Part shown: positions 1 through 8,512 of the stretch, one piece after another
Layout: each line of letters begins with the position of its first letter
Numbering within the stretch: the first letter of the stretch is position 1
From: Rikenellaceae bacterium
GTDB lineage: Bacteria; Bacteroidota; Bacteroidia; Bacteroidales; Rikenellaceae
NCBI GenBank assembly: GCA_017442365.1
Contig: JAFRZW010000006.1
Coordinates: 1-64,000, forward strand
Reading direction: 5' to 3'
DNA: 64,000 nucleotides
Program-made: the position numbers and the translations under genes
The notes under the pieces: generated by a model
Told to the model about the DNA's origin: nothing
Seen by the model: the letters and a program-made list of their open reading frames with translations, nothing else
The model's database searches: none

Positions 1-2
1 CT

Positions 3-79
3 ATTCACAATTCACAATTCAAAATTCACAATTCACAATTCACAATTCACAATTCACAATTCACAATTCACAATTCACA
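3..79. repeat. Tandem 7-bp repeat array (ATTCACA)
   Basis: Eleven perfect-register copies of ATTCACA (the third is ATTCAAA) lie at the window edge, downstream of the minus-strand FKBP gene and its terminator, so the array may extend outside the window. The same heptamer family recurs in other intergenic gaps of this window. There is no spacer structure, so this is not a CRISPR. Confidence 0.95.
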
Positions 80-121
80 ATTTTAGCAAAAAATCAAGAA
101 TCATTGAACTTTGACAACAAG

Positions 122-156
122 AAAAAGGCCGCAACCCGACGTCGGGTGCGACCTTT
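122..156 (-). terminator. Intrinsic terminator of the FKBP lipoprotein gene
   Basis: On the minus strand a GC-rich stem centred on CCCGACGTCGGG is closed by AAAGG/CCTTT pairs and followed by a T run, 27 bp after the FKBP stop codon. Confidence 0.85.
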
Positions 157-182
157 GTTCTCTCGGCGGAGAGTCGAGCAAC

Positions 183-1142
183 TTACTCTGCTACAACCTC
201 TTCTGCCTCGCCCTCAGCGGGCTCCTCAACTGTGATGTCGGGCATAACCTCCAACAGCTCAACCTCGAAGTAGAGTGCTGCGTTAGGACCGATCTCGGGG
301 CTCATTGCCTGAGGACCGTAAGCCAAGTCGGGGTGCAACCACATCTTGATCTTACCGCCCTGACCGAGCAACATAACGCCCTCGCTCCAACCCTTGATAA
401 CTGCGTTCAGGGGGAACTCGGCGGGCTCGCCACGATCGTACGACGAATCGAACTGCTCACCCTTCATATTCAGACCCTTGTAGTGAACCTTTACCTTGTC
501 GGTAACCTTGGTGGGACGCAACTCAGCATCACCCTCCTCAACGATCTGATAGAGCAGGCCGCTCTCGGTCTTCTGCCACTTCTTGTCCTTCTCGATGTCA
601 GCCAAGAAATCCTCCGACTCCTTCAAGAACATCTTGGGAGCCTCGACCATAAACCAATTCTGCATAATACGCATCGTGGTACGCTCAGCATCTTGACCCT
701 CGCCAAATGCGCTGTGCTCAGCCTTCACATCAACGAAAGCCTTGTTGATCCACTTGGTCTGAGCCGGAACACGTGCTGCGTCCATACCGTTACCCTGATC
801 TACGCCCAGAGCATACGAGATCGAGTCGCGCTGAGCCTCCGAACGGAAAGGCACGCTATCGCGGGGCGACATAAAGTATGCTTGCAGAATCTCACCAGCC
901 TGCTCAGGCTCGATCGAGTTCTTGCCACGAGCAAAATCCTCGATACCCTTAGTGATCTTGTCGTAGTTGAGATCCAGATCGCCAAGGTTGTACTTAATCA
1001 TATATGCGATGTTCGAACCCAACGCATACGACAGCGAGTCCAACTCGCTCGATCCGCCAACGGTGATCGACGAATCCTTCGACGAGCACGATGCCATCAG
1101 CATTGCTGCTGCGGTGGCGATGATAACCAAAATCTTCTTCAT
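183..1142 (-). CDS. FKBP-type peptidyl-prolyl isomerase lipoprotein (319 aa)
   Basis: Predicted periplasmic or envelope peptidyl-prolyl cis-trans isomerase and folding chaperone. The N-terminus is a lipoprotein signal peptide ending LMASC, with the lipidated cysteine at residue 19. Residues about 38-190 resemble the FKBP N-terminal dimerisation domain (SLSYALGSNIAYMIKYN), and residues about 212-300 hold the catalytic FKBP fold (VKVHYKG, PLNAVIKGWSEG, LGQGGKIKMW, YGPQA, LYFEVELLEV). The C-terminus is an acidic tail rich in Glu and Ala. A second FKBP lipoprotein lies 100 bp upstream on the same strand, but this gene has its own TACATTTG -7 box. It resembles the Mip/FkpA class; the client proteins are unknown. 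Confidence 0.93.
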   Translation of the reverse strand: MKKILVIIATAAAMLMASCSSKDSSITVGGSSELDSLSYALGSNIAYMIKYNLGDLDLNYDKITKGIEDFARGKNSIEPEQAGEILQAYFMSPRDSVPFRSEAQRDSISYALGVDQGNGMDAARVPAQTKWINKAFVDVKAEHSAFGEGQDAERTTMRIMQNWFMVEAPKMFLKESEDFLADIEKDKKWQKTESGLLYQIVEEGDAELRPTKVTDKVKVHYKGLNMKGEQFDSSYDRGEPAEFPLNAVIKGWSEGVMLLGQGGKIKMWLHPDLAYGPQAMSPEIGPNAALYFEVELLEVMPDITVEEPAEGEAEEVVAE

Positions 1143-1175
1143 ATTCTTTTTCGTGTTTAATTAGTTTCGAGGGGA

Positions 1176-1183
1176 CAAATGTA
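1176..1183 (-). promoter_or_regulatory. Bacteroidetes -7 box for the FKBP gene
   Basis: The minus strand reads TACATTTG, matching TAnnTTTG, 33 nt before the start codon. A clear -33 TTG is not visible. Confidence 0.55.
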
Positions 1184-1242
1184 GTGTTTTTTTATGAAAA
1201 TGAACCACTTTTGTGCGACAACTTAACGTTTTTCGGTCGATT

Positions 1243-1935
1243 TTATTGTTCATCTTCCTCCTTGGCAGGAATCACCTCCACAACTTCGACCTCGAAGCAG
1301 AGTGCCTCATTGGCACCGACCTTCTGATTACCGGTCGAGCCATAGCCCAATGTCGCAGGGAACCACAACTTGATCTTGCCTCCCTGACCGACCATCTGCA
1401 AACCCTCGCTCAGACCCTTAACGACCTGATTCAGAGCAAACGTTTCGGCCTCGTTGTCGTCGTACGTTGTTTCGAACTCACGACCCTCTTTGGTCGTTGC
1501 GCGGAATTGGATTCGCACCTGATCGGTGGGCTTCACGGCACGAATGGTGTCGCCCTGCTCCTCAATCAGATAGAGCAAGCCGCTATCGGTGCGTTTGATC
1601 TCCGAATTTTCGCGCTCCACACGCGAGAGGAACGCCTCCGACTCGGCTTTGGTGCGACGAGGTTTCACGATGTTGTAATACTGTCGATAGAACGCCCCCG
1701 CCTGCTCCATATCCATTTGCAGCGTGCCGTTGTAGGTGTCGCGGATTGCAGCACACAGCACCTCAACATCGAGCGTCGAATCGGTATTGTATTTGAGATT
1801 GTAACCCACGTTCATACCGATCACGTATGCCAGCGAGTCGGCCTCGGTTTTGAGCTCACGGCTGCCGTTCGACGAGCCACACGAGCTGAGCATTACGGCT
1901 ACCGTCAGAGCCGCCAAGAATGTCATCTTTTTCAT
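1243..1935 (-). CDS. FKBP-type peptidyl-prolyl isomerase lipoprotein (230 aa)
   Basis: A second prolyl isomerase lipoprotein, shorter than its neighbour. The signal peptide ends MLSSC with the lipid-anchored cysteine at residue 19. A compact FKBP N-terminal segment (about residues 35-125) precedes the catalytic domain at about 138-226, where VRIQFRATTKEG, ALNQVVKGLSEGLQ, GQGGKIKLWFP and LCFEVEVVEV follow the FKBP pattern. It starts 20 bp after the stop of the upstream arginase-family gene, so the two are probably one transcript. Tandem FKBP lipoproteins suggest paralogues from duplication. The residues after the lipobox (GSSNGS) lack acidic residues, which fits periplasmic rather than surface placement. 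Confidence 0.92.
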   Translation of the reverse strand: MKKMTFLAALTVAVMLSSCGSSNGSRELKTEADSLAYVIGMNVGYNLKYNTDSTLDVEVLCAAIRDTYNGTLQMDMEQAGAFYRQYYNIVKPRRTKAESEAFLSRVERENSEIKRTDSGLLYLIEEQGDTIRAVKPTDQVRIQFRATTKEGREFETTYDDNEAETFALNQVVKGLSEGLQMVGQGGKIKLWFPATLGYGSTGNQKVGANEALCFEVEVVEVIPAKEEDEQ

Positions 1936-1955
1936 CTTCTATTTCGTTTTGCTAA

Positions 1956-2990
1956 TTATTTACCACTCTGTGATTTAAGCGTTGCGCAGCACAATTTGTA
2001 GAGCATACGCGCACCAACCATCTCGTCGATGTGTCCCACGGGTGCAGGGGCAACTTCGACCAGATCGAATCCGATAATCCGGCGACCGCTCTCCACCACG
2101 CGCCAAATCAGATAGGCCGCCTCGTTGAAGGTCAAACCTCCCACCACAGGAGTTCCGGTCGTAGGACAATATTGCACTTCGAGAGCGTCGATATCGAAAC
2201 TGATATAGACCTGCTCGGGCAGCTGCTCAACGATCTCCGCACACTGCTCAGCCCACGTACGACCTGCGTAGCGAGCGTGGCTCAGCGCACGATCGGTGAA
2301 GCTCACCACACGCTCTTCGCGCTCAGCCAACTCCTGCTCGGCATCGCAGAAATCGCGCACACCAACCTGCACCAAACGCTCCACCTGAGGCACATCGCGC
2401 AGCAGATTGTACATAATCGAGGCGTGCGAAAATTCGAACCCTTCGTAAGCCTCACGCAGGTCGCGGTGAGCGTCGAAATGCAACACGCCGAAGCTCTCGT
2501 AATGCTCTGCCACAGCACGCACAGCACCGTAAGGAGTCGAGTGGTCGCCACCGACCAAGCCAACCAATTTGCCCTGTCCGAGCAACGACTTGACCTTGCG
2601 ATAGACCTGTTCGTTCATCTGCTCGCAAGCTCGATTGATCGCCGTCAGCAACTCGGTCGTATTATCGTTCTGCTCGCCCGCTTCGAGAGCCTCGATCACC
2701 GTTGTCGCCTGCTCGCGCCACACGCGGCTCTGCTCGCGCATCAACTCATCGGGCTGGGTCGCTGCAATACCTCGACGCCACGCATCGCGGTAGTCGGCAT
2801 CGTACAAATCAAGTTGTGTCGAGGCCTCACGAATCGCCTCAGGCCCATCGGCCGTACCATCACCATACGACACCGTAACGTCCCACGGAGCCTCAACCAG
2901 AACCAAATCGGCCTCTGCCTCGCTGAACGGCAATCCGTAGTAGTTGCCATTTGCTACACCCACCCCGTTGGGGTCGAAGAGTTTGTCCAT
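1956..2990 (-). CDS. Arginase/agmatinase/formimidoylglutamase family hydrolase (344 aa)
   Basis: Cytoplasmic binuclear-manganese ureohydrolase-fold enzyme. The metal-binding signatures of the family are all present: GGDHSTPYG, HFDAHRDLR and SFDIDALE. Family members hydrolyse arginine, agmatine or formiminoglutamate; Bacteroidetes proteins of this type are usually labelled formimidoylglutamase, but no histidine-degradation genes are in view, so the substrate is left open. The start at MDKLF was chosen because the longer reading frame begins upstream of a TATATTTG -7 box (3019-3026) and so cannot be translated from that promoter. The downstream FKBP gene is only 20 bp away. Confidence 0.85.
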   Translation of the reverse strand: MDKLFDPNGVGVANGNYYGLPFSEAEADLVLVEAPWDVTVSYGDGTADGPEAIREASTQLDLYDADYRDAWRRGIAATQPDELMREQSRVWREQATTVIEALEAGEQNDNTTELLTAINRACEQMNEQVYRKVKSLLGQGKLVGLVGGDHSTPYGAVRAVAEHYESFGVLHFDAHRDLREAYEGFEFSHASIMYNLLRDVPQVERLVQVGVRDFCDAEQELAEREERVVSFTDRALSHARYAGRTWAEQCAEIVEQLPEQVYISFDIDALEVQYCPTTGTPVVGGLTFNEAAYLIWRVVESGRRIIGFDLVEVAPAPVGHIDEMVGARMLYKLCCATLKSQSGK

Positions 2991-3018
2991 AATTGCTTGT
3001 AAAGGTGTTACTAACGCG

Positions 3019-3026
3019 CAAATATA
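3019..3026 (-). promoter_or_regulatory. -7 box for the arginase-family/FKBP pair
   Basis: The minus strand reads TATATTTG, a full TAnnTTTG match, 28 nt upstream of the chosen ATG. This placement decides the start codon of the gene. Confidence 0.65.
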
Positions 3027-3157
3027 CGATTTTTTTGTGTGGTATCGAATTTTTTCGTGCTTTTCGTACAATAAACCCCACCCCGTGGCGTTATTTAATT
3101 GCTCCGCTGTGAAAGCGCGGTAGAGGATTTTTCATAATCAATAGATTAAAGTTGGGG

Positions 3158-3191
3158 CTTGACCGATCTTCGGATCGGTCAAGTTTTTTTT
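3158..3191 (+). terminator. Orphan terminator-like hairpin with TTCG loop
   Basis: An 11-bp stem, CTTGACCGATC / GATCGGTCAAG, capped by a TTCG tetraloop is followed by T8 on the plus strand. No plus-strand gene lies upstream; the arginase-family gene on the left is on the minus strand. Confidence 0.6.
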
Positions 3192-3229
3192 GTATTACAT
3201 CTTCGATTTTACCAATTAATTGTGAATAT

Positions 3230-3280
3230 TCATCATTGGCGGGTGGGGGGCTCGGCCATAGGCCGACCCGCCAATGATGA
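3230..3280. repeat. Perfect 15-bp inverted repeat
   Basis: TCATCATTGGCGGGT (3230-3244) pairs exactly with 3266-3280. A nested CGGCC-ATA-GGCCG stem sits inside. The outer motif TCATTGGCGG reappears at 40928-40937, suggesting a dispersed element. Confidence 0.85.
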
Positions 3281-3435
3281 CGAAATTCGATAAATTTCGA
3301 TTTTAATTTATAGCTGAAAAATTGTGAATTGTGAACCGACGCCAAGCCGAATGCGGAGTCGGGCGGTAGCTCGAACTCGGCTGAGGCGCGAAGGAGGAAA
3401 AGCCTGCGTAGCAGGATTAATTGTGAATTGTGAAT

Positions 3436-3470
3436 CAAAAAAAGCCGCACCCCAATCGGAGCGCGGCTTA
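3436..3470 (-). terminator. Terminator of the GT117 gene
   Basis: The minus strand forms AAGCCGC...GCGGCTT with a mismatch-containing upper stem, followed by a T7 run, about 50 bp after the stop codon at 3517. Confidence 0.85.
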
Positions 3471-3516
3471 ATTTTGAATCTTGCATTTTGAATTTTGAAT
3501 CTTGAATTCAGACCCT

Positions 3517-6500
3517 CTACTCGGCGGTGAGCTGAATCAGATCAGCCTCCTCGACACCGATCGAACGATAAAAGTCATTCATTTCAGCAACCAACTCTCG
3601 GCGACCATATCGAGCAGCGGTCATATAGAGAATCTCGTAGATCTCCAAGCCCTCGTCGATAAGCGGATCAACCTGCGACGCAAAACGGCCATCGAAACGT
3701 GCGTAGTAGTCGATATGTTCGACCAGCTGTGCAGCGTAATCGCGCAGGATTGCGTCGCCCTTCTCCTCGCCACCGGCCTCGTAATAGGCCTCGATGATGG
3801 GGATCGTACTCATCTCCGAATGCTCCAACTGCGTGAATGGCAGACGTTCAACACCCGTATCGAGCACCTTCAATGCACGCTCCTTATCGCCCTCGCGCAC
3901 CAACTGCTTTGCCAGCGCCGCAAACGAGTCGCGTGCGTGTGCAACATTGAGGTTATAGGTAACAAAGCCATCGACATAGACCCTCTCATCGTCGATATTG
4001 CCATAGCGGAACTTCTCCATCATCAGCGGATAGGTATATTCGGTATCGACACGTCCGATCACATCGTAGCGACCTCCAAGCGGAGTGTAGATCGGCACCA
4101 GACGATAGGCGTAGCCATCGAACTGCAAATAGGGCAGCAGACCGAACTTCTGCAACGAATAGATCTGCGTGAAGTAGATCGGGCGCTTCCAATAGAAGTG
4201 AGCCAACATATCGAGGAACATCAATTCGCTCTTCTCGACGTAGTTCTTACCCTGACTGATATTGATATAGACCGTATCGACCATCAGGTGCGCGTCTTTC
4301 TCGCTGACGATACCGCTTGCGATGGCGTTCTCCTTATTGACGGGCAGAGCCAAACGACGTGCAGGAATATAGTCGCTCCAACTACCATCGCCGAGCTGCA
4401 CCTTCGAGTGGCGATCCTCGCTTGCCACAAAATCAATCACGTCGGCCAGCTCCACGGGTCGCTCGAAGCGATCGACGATATGTACCAACTCGTTGCAGTA
4501 GGTATATTTCTCGCGCGGCAGAGTGAATGGAACAGGTGCAGCGTCGTTCGAACGGATACGCATCTGGTCGATATACCACTCAGCACCCAAGTAGCTCATA
4601 TTCATCACCTTCACATCGGGACGCACACCCTCGACCTCCTGATTGTACCACAGCGGGAAGGTGTCATTATCGCCAAAGTTGAGAATGATCGAGTTGGGCA
4701 GCGTCGATTCGAGATAGTTGCTACCGATGTCGCGTGCCACATAACGGTGGCTACGATCGTGGTCGTCCCAGTTCTCGGCAGCCAAGATCGAGGGCACCAC
4801 AGCGCAGATCACCGTTGCCACAGCTGCAATCGACACACCCTCGCGCTTTGTGAGGCGCGCCAATGCGTCGCGCACCGCCAGCACGCCCAGACCAATCCAG
4901 ATCGAGAAGGCGTAGAACGAGCCCGCATACACATAGTCGCGTTCGCGTGGCTCCGAGGGCGAGGTGTTGAAATAGACCACCAGCGCGATACCCATCATAA
5001 TAAACAGCCACATCACGATCGAGAAGTTCTTCTGGTCGCGGTTGAGCTGGTAGATCAGACCGATCAGACCCAACAGGAAGGGCAGGAAGAAGTATCTGTT
5101 TCGGCCCTTGTTCGCTGCCAGATCATCGGGCATATCGTCCTGAGGTCCGAGATACAGCTCGTCGATAAAGCGGATACCCGACAACCAGTTTCCGTCGGTC
5201 AGCGTCGAGGTACTTGCCTGGCGATCGTTCTGACGACCCACGAAGTTCCACAAGAAGTATCGCCAATACATATAATTGAGCTGATACGAGAAGAAGAAGT
5301 GCAGGTTCTCGCCAAACGTCGGCTCGACGAACGAACGTTGCTGACCATTCTCGTCCATAAACGTAACGCGCTTACCGAAATCGGGCACCTCGACCTTGAT
5401 CGGACGTCCCGACTCATCGCGCAGAATCTCGCCCTGCTCATCGCGTGCAAAGTCGCTACGGGTGCGATACGATGCCCACGCCTCATACTCGCGCGCGTCC
5501 TTATGGGCGTTCCACATACGCGGGAAGAGGTGCTTATGCTCATCGGGGAAGGTGTAGCCGTCCAGCACCTCCTTCGAGGTATATTTGCCATCGCTACCAA
5601 CGTAATAGACCTTCTTGGTCGTAACGTCGAGAATCGGCGTCGAATAGTATGCTCCATACAACAACGGACGCGCACCATACTGATCGCGGTTGAGCACCGA
5701 CAGCAGCGCGTAGGGGTTGTTGGGGTTGTTGCTGTTCATCGGGGGGTTGGCCACCGCACGAATGGTCATCGAGGCATACGAGCTGTAACCGAGCATAATG
5801 ACCGTAACGGCCAGCGCAATGGTATTGAGCAGCACCTTGCCCTTCTTGTGCGTAAACCACACCGCTGCACCCAACGTAGCAAACATCGCAAAGACGAAAA
5901 ATACCATACCCGAATTGATGGGCAGACCCAACGTATTGACGAACAGACGATCCACCGCCGCACCGACAGCAACCGTATAAGGAATGATTATACTATTGAC
6001 AGCCAGCAGAATAGCTCCCGCCACGCAGGTTGCCGCCACGACACCTTTGAGCGTTACGGTCGGCCACTTGCGGAAGTAGTAGATGAATACCAGCGCAGGG
6101 ATTGTCAGCAGGTTAAGGATATGCACACCGATCGACAGACCCATCAGGTATGCGATCAGAATCAACCAACGGTTTGCGTGCGGCTCGTCGGCCACGTCCT
6201 CCCATTTGAGCATTGCCCACACAACCAGTGCGGTGAACATCGACGAGAGAGCATAGACCTCACCCTCGACAGCCGAGAACCAGAAGGTATCGGTGAAGGT
6301 ATAGGCCAATGCGCCCACAGCGCCCGCACCCAGAATTGCCCACACCGAGCCATTGGTCAGCGCGCGACCGCCTGCGGTATAGATACGACGTGCGAGGTGG
6401 GTGATTGTCCAGAAGAGGAACAGAATGCAGAAACCGCTGGCAATCGACGACATCACATTGACCATTGCAGCCAGCGAAGCGGTCGAGGGTGCAAACAGCA

Positions 6501-6693
6501 TAAACAGACGCGCCAGCATCATAAAGAGCGGTGCTCCGGGCGGGTGTCCCACTTCGAGTTTGTATGATGTTGCGATAAACTCGGCGCAGTCCCAAAGGCT
6601 CGCCGTCGGCTCCATCGTCAGCAGATAGACCGAAGTTGCAATGGCAAACACGATCCAACCTACTAAATTGTTGAGTTTCTTGAAGTTATTCAT
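3517..6693 (-). CDS. GT117 / DUF2723 polytopic glycosyltransferase (1058 aa)
   Basis: Large inner-membrane protein of the DUF2723 family, listed as glycosyltransferase family 117. The N-terminal family signature is clear: a first membrane helix followed by TMEPTASLWDCAEFIATSYK and VGHPPGAPLFMMLARLF. About a dozen hydrophobic helices fill the N-terminal half, and the C-terminal ~450 residues form a soluble, presumably periplasmic region with TPR-like helices near the end. The human relative TMEM260 is a protein O-mannosyltransferase, so a role in envelope protein O-glycosylation is a reasonable inference, not shown here. The start MNNFKKLNN follows a TTG-N19-TACATTTG promoter; the longer frame begins inside that promoter. 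It is monocistronic with its own terminator. Confidence 0.85.
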   Translation of the reverse strand: MNNFKKLNNLVGWIVFAIATSVYLLTMEPTASLWDCAEFIATSYKLEVGHPPGAPLFMMLARLFMLFAPSTASLAAMVNVMSSIASGFCILFLFWTITHLARRIYTAGGRALTNGSVWAILGAGAVGALAYTFTDTFWFSAVEGEVYALSSMFTALVVWAMLKWEDVADEPHANRWLILIAYLMGLSIGVHILNLLTIPALVFIYYFRKWPTVTLKGVVAATCVAGAILLAVNSIIIPYTVAVGAAVDRLFVNTLGLPINSGMVFFVFAMFATLGAAVWFTHKKGKVLLNTIALAVTVIMLGYSSYASMTIRAVANPPMNSNNPNNPYALLSVLNRDQYGARPLLYGAYYSTPILDVTTKKVYYVGSDGKYTSKEVLDGYTFPDEHKHLFPRMWNAHKDAREYEAWASYRTRSDFARDEQGEILRDESGRPIKVEVPDFGKRVTFMDENGQQRSFVEPTFGENLHFFFSYQLNYMYWRYFLWNFVGRQNDRQASTSTLTDGNWLSGIRFIDELYLGPQDDMPDDLAANKGRNRYFFLPFLLGLIGLIYQLNRDQKNFSIVMWLFIMMGIALVVYFNTSPSEPRERDYVYAGSFYAFSIWIGLGVLAVRDALARLTKREGVSIAAVATVICAVVPSILAAENWDDHDRSHRYVARDIGSNYLESTLPNSIILNFGDNDTFPLWYNQEVEGVRPDVKVMNMSYLGAEWYIDQMRIRSNDAAPVPFTLPREKYTYCNELVHIVDRFERPVELADVIDFVASEDRHSKVQLGDGSWSDYIPARRLALPVNKENAIASGIVSEKDAHLMVDTVYINISQGKNYVEKSELMFLDMLAHFYWKRPIYFTQIYSLQKFGLLPYLQFDGYAYRLVPIYTPLGGRYDVIGRVDTEYTYPLMMEKFRYGNIDDERVYVDGFVTYNLNVAHARDSFAALAKQLVREGDKERALKVLDTGVERLPFTQLEHSEMSTIPIIEAYYEAGGEEKGDAILRDYAAQLVEHIDYYARFDGRFASQVDPLIDEGLEIYEILYMTAARYGRRELVAEMNDFYRSIGVEEADLIQLTAE

Positions 6694-6726
6694 ATTTTGA
6701 TAATCTATTCGCGTAATTCCAATCGA

Positions 6727-6756
6727 CAAATGTACTAAAATAACGCTGAACTTCAA
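6727..6756 (-). promoter_or_regulatory. Promoter of the GT117 gene
   Basis: The minus strand has TTG (6754-6756), a 19-bp spacer and TACATTTG (6727-6734), 33 nt before the ATG. This matches the Bacteroidetes -33/-7 consensus. Confidence 0.7.
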
Positions 6757-6786
6757 TTTTTATGATTCAAAATCTTGATTTGTACG

Positions 6787-7497
6787 TTATATCCCGAACA
6801 ACCGCTCGATCGCACCTCCGGCAACCATCTCCGAGGCAGGCTGGTGCAACAGCTGCGGGGTGTCGATCAGTGCAATCGCGTCGCACATCTTTGTAGCGAT
6901 ATCCAACTCGTGGGTCGAGAAGAGGATCACCTTCTGCCCGTCGTGCGCCAAGCGTTGCAACAGACGGCAAAGTTCGTAACGATTGGGCATATCGAGGAAG
7001 GCCGTAGGCTCGTCCAACAAGATTACGGGCGTCTGCTGAGCCAATGCTCGCGCAATCATAACTCGCTGACACTCACCATCGGACATTCGATCCATCGTCT
7101 TGTGAGCAAACTCCGACATTCCGACCTTTGCCAGCGCATCGGCCACGATCTCACGATCGACCGCCTGCAAACGACCGATCCAATTCGTATATGGCGCGCG
7201 GCCCAACGCCACCAGATCCTCGCACGGCAGGTTGGCAATACGCACCTTATCCGTCGCCACAAATGCCACTCGTCGTGCCGCCTCTGCGCCGTCAAGTTCG
7301 GCTATCGACTGCCCTCCGATCGTAATCGCGCCCGCCTGCAATGGCTCCAACCCCGCCAGCGCGCGCAACAACGTACTCTTGCCCGCACCGTTGCGACCAA
7401 TGAGTGCCGTCAGCGTACCCGCCTCGAAGTGAGTTGTAACCCCTTCGAGCAGCGTGCGAGTGCCGTAACCGAGCGATATGTTTTCGAGACGTATCAT
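6787..7497 (-). CDS. FecE/HmuV-type ABC importer ATPase (236 aa)
   Basis: Cytoplasmic ATPase of a type II (BtuCD-F-like) importer for iron-siderophore, heme or cobalamin. Walker A is GRNGAGKST (34-42), the ABC signature is the divergent MSDGE (138-142), Walker B is VILLDEP (158-164) with catalytic Glu163, and an H-loop follows at STHE. It lies 2 bp after the FecCD permease stop codon and is the last gene of a minus-strand run encoding binding protein, permease and ATPase. No TonB-dependent receptor or cobalamin riboswitch is visible, so the ligand cannot be named. Confidence 0.92.
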   Translation of the reverse strand: MIRLENISLGYGTRTLLEGVTTHFEAGTLTALIGRNGAGKSTLLRALAGLEPLQAGAITIGGQSIAELDGAEAARRVAFVATDKVRIANLPCEDLVALGRAPYTNWIGRLQAVDREIVADALAKVGMSEFAHKTMDRMSDGECQRVMIARALAQQTPVILLDEPTAFLDMPNRYELCRLLQRLAHDGQKVILFSTHELDIATKMCDAIALIDTPQLLHQPASEMVAGGAIERLFGI

Positions 7498-7499
7498 CG

Positions 7500-8501
7500 T
7501 TAGAATAGACTCTTTTTACGTACAACAACCAGCACCACGATCGGAATGCCGAGCAGCGCCGTAACGGTATTCACAGGGAATCCCAACTGCTTGGAGATCA
7601 GATCGCAGAGCAGCAAAACCACCGCACCAATCAACATCGACGCCGGCATCAACGTACGGTGATCTGCCGACGCAAACACCATTCGCGCCACGTGCGGAAC
7701 GGCCAGACCGATGAATCCGATCGGACCGCAAAAGGCCGTTACCGTACCCGCCAGCAAGACCGTTGCCGAGAGAATCAGCACCCTCGATCGACGCACATCA
7801 AGACCCATCGTGCGGGCATAGTTCTCGCCCAAAAGCAGCAGATTGAGCGGTTTGATCGCCGCCACCGACAGCACCAATCCCACCACCACGACGGGCAACA
7901 TCAGCGCCAATTCGCGTCCCGTAACATCTCCCAACGAGCCCATTGTCCAGACCACAAACGCCTTCAAAGCCGCCTCATTGCTCAGATATTGAAGTATTTG
8001 CACAACCGAATCGACCGCCGACGAGAACATCATTCCAAGAATCAGAATGACCATAATATCTTTGATTCGACGGCTCACTGCGAGCACCATCGTCAGGATC
8101 AGCGCCGAGCCGATCCACGCTGCACCCGCCAATCCGACGGTCTGCATCATCGATCCGCCCGCCACGCCCAACAGCGGCGCTCCCAACAGAAACAGCGCCA
8201 CGCCCAAGCTCGCACCTGACGACACGCCCAACACGTAGGGTCCCGCCAGCGGATTGCGAAACAGCGTCTGCATAGCCAATCCGCTCGCTGCCAATGCTGC
8301 ACCTGCCGCCACAGCCACCACCGCCTTTGTCAATCGGATTTTGAGCACGATGTCGCGCACCACTCCATCGACCTCGCCCCCCGTCAATGCTGCCCACACA
8401 TCGCGCCACGCAATGTCGGTCGAGCCCAACGTCAAATCGAGCACGAACAACGCCACACAAAGCAACGATAAAAATATGAACAACAAACGGTTACGGGTCA
8501 T
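7500..8501 (-). CDS. FecCD-family ABC importer permease (333 aa)
   Basis: Inner-membrane permease of the BtuC/FecCD family with about ten hydrophobic helices. Family sequence is evident: LAASGLAMQTLFRNPLAGPY and LGVSSGASLG near the N-terminal third, then GAVVLLLCDLIS and a C-terminal FPVNTVTALLGIPIVV. Length is typical for the family, where a homodimer makes the channel. It sits between the binding-protein gene (11-bp gap) and the ATPase gene (2-bp gap), so expression is almost certainly coupled. The substrate is probably an iron complex or corrinoid. Confidence 0.93.
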   Translation of the reverse strand: MTRNRLLFIFLSLLCVALFVLDLTLGSTDIAWRDVWAALTGGEVDGVVRDIVLKIRLTKAVVAVAAGAALAASGLAMQTLFRNPLAGPYVLGVSSGASLGVALFLLGAPLLGVAGGSMMQTVGLAGAAWIGSALILTMVLAVSRRIKDIMVILILGMMFSSAVDSVVQILQYLSNEAALKAFVVWTMGSLGDVTGRELALMLPVVVVGLVLSVAAIKPLNLLLLGENYARTMGLDVRRSRVLILSATVLLAGTVTAFCGPIGFIGLAVPHVARMVFASADHRTLMPASMLIGAVVLLLCDLISKQLGFPVNTVTALLGIPIVVLVVVRKKSLF

Positions 8502-8512
8502 AGGTTTATATC

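Larger units (their letters stand above)
2991..3516. other. Gene-free intergenic region with hairpins and heptamer repeats
   Basis: About 525 bp between two minus-strand genes. From left to right it holds the promoter at 3019, an orphan plus-strand terminator-like hairpin (3158-3191), a 15-bp perfect inverted repeat (3230-3280), short runs of ATTGTGA-type heptamers (3321-3335 and 3416-3435) around a GC-rich patch, a minus-strand terminator (3436-3470) and more heptamers (3470-3510). Reading frames here consist of repeat sequence and look non-coding. Confidence 0.8.

Noticed and set aside
3..79. Possible CRISPR array
   Set aside because: Units are 7 bp and contiguous with no unique spacers, and no cas genes are present.
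3091..3486. 131-codon minus-strand frame between the arginase-family and GT117 genes
   Set aside because: It is made of heptamer repeats, a terminator and an inverted repeat; amino-acid pattern follows the repeats.
3502..6567. 1021-codon plus-strand open frame opposite the GT117 gene
   Set aside because: It is an antisense shadow: composition is Ile/His/Arg-rich and repetitive, while the minus strand encodes a clear family. Similar >1000-codon shadows at 53498-57001 and 59029-62421 oppose the sus genes and reflect codon bias that avoids TTA, CTA and TCA.
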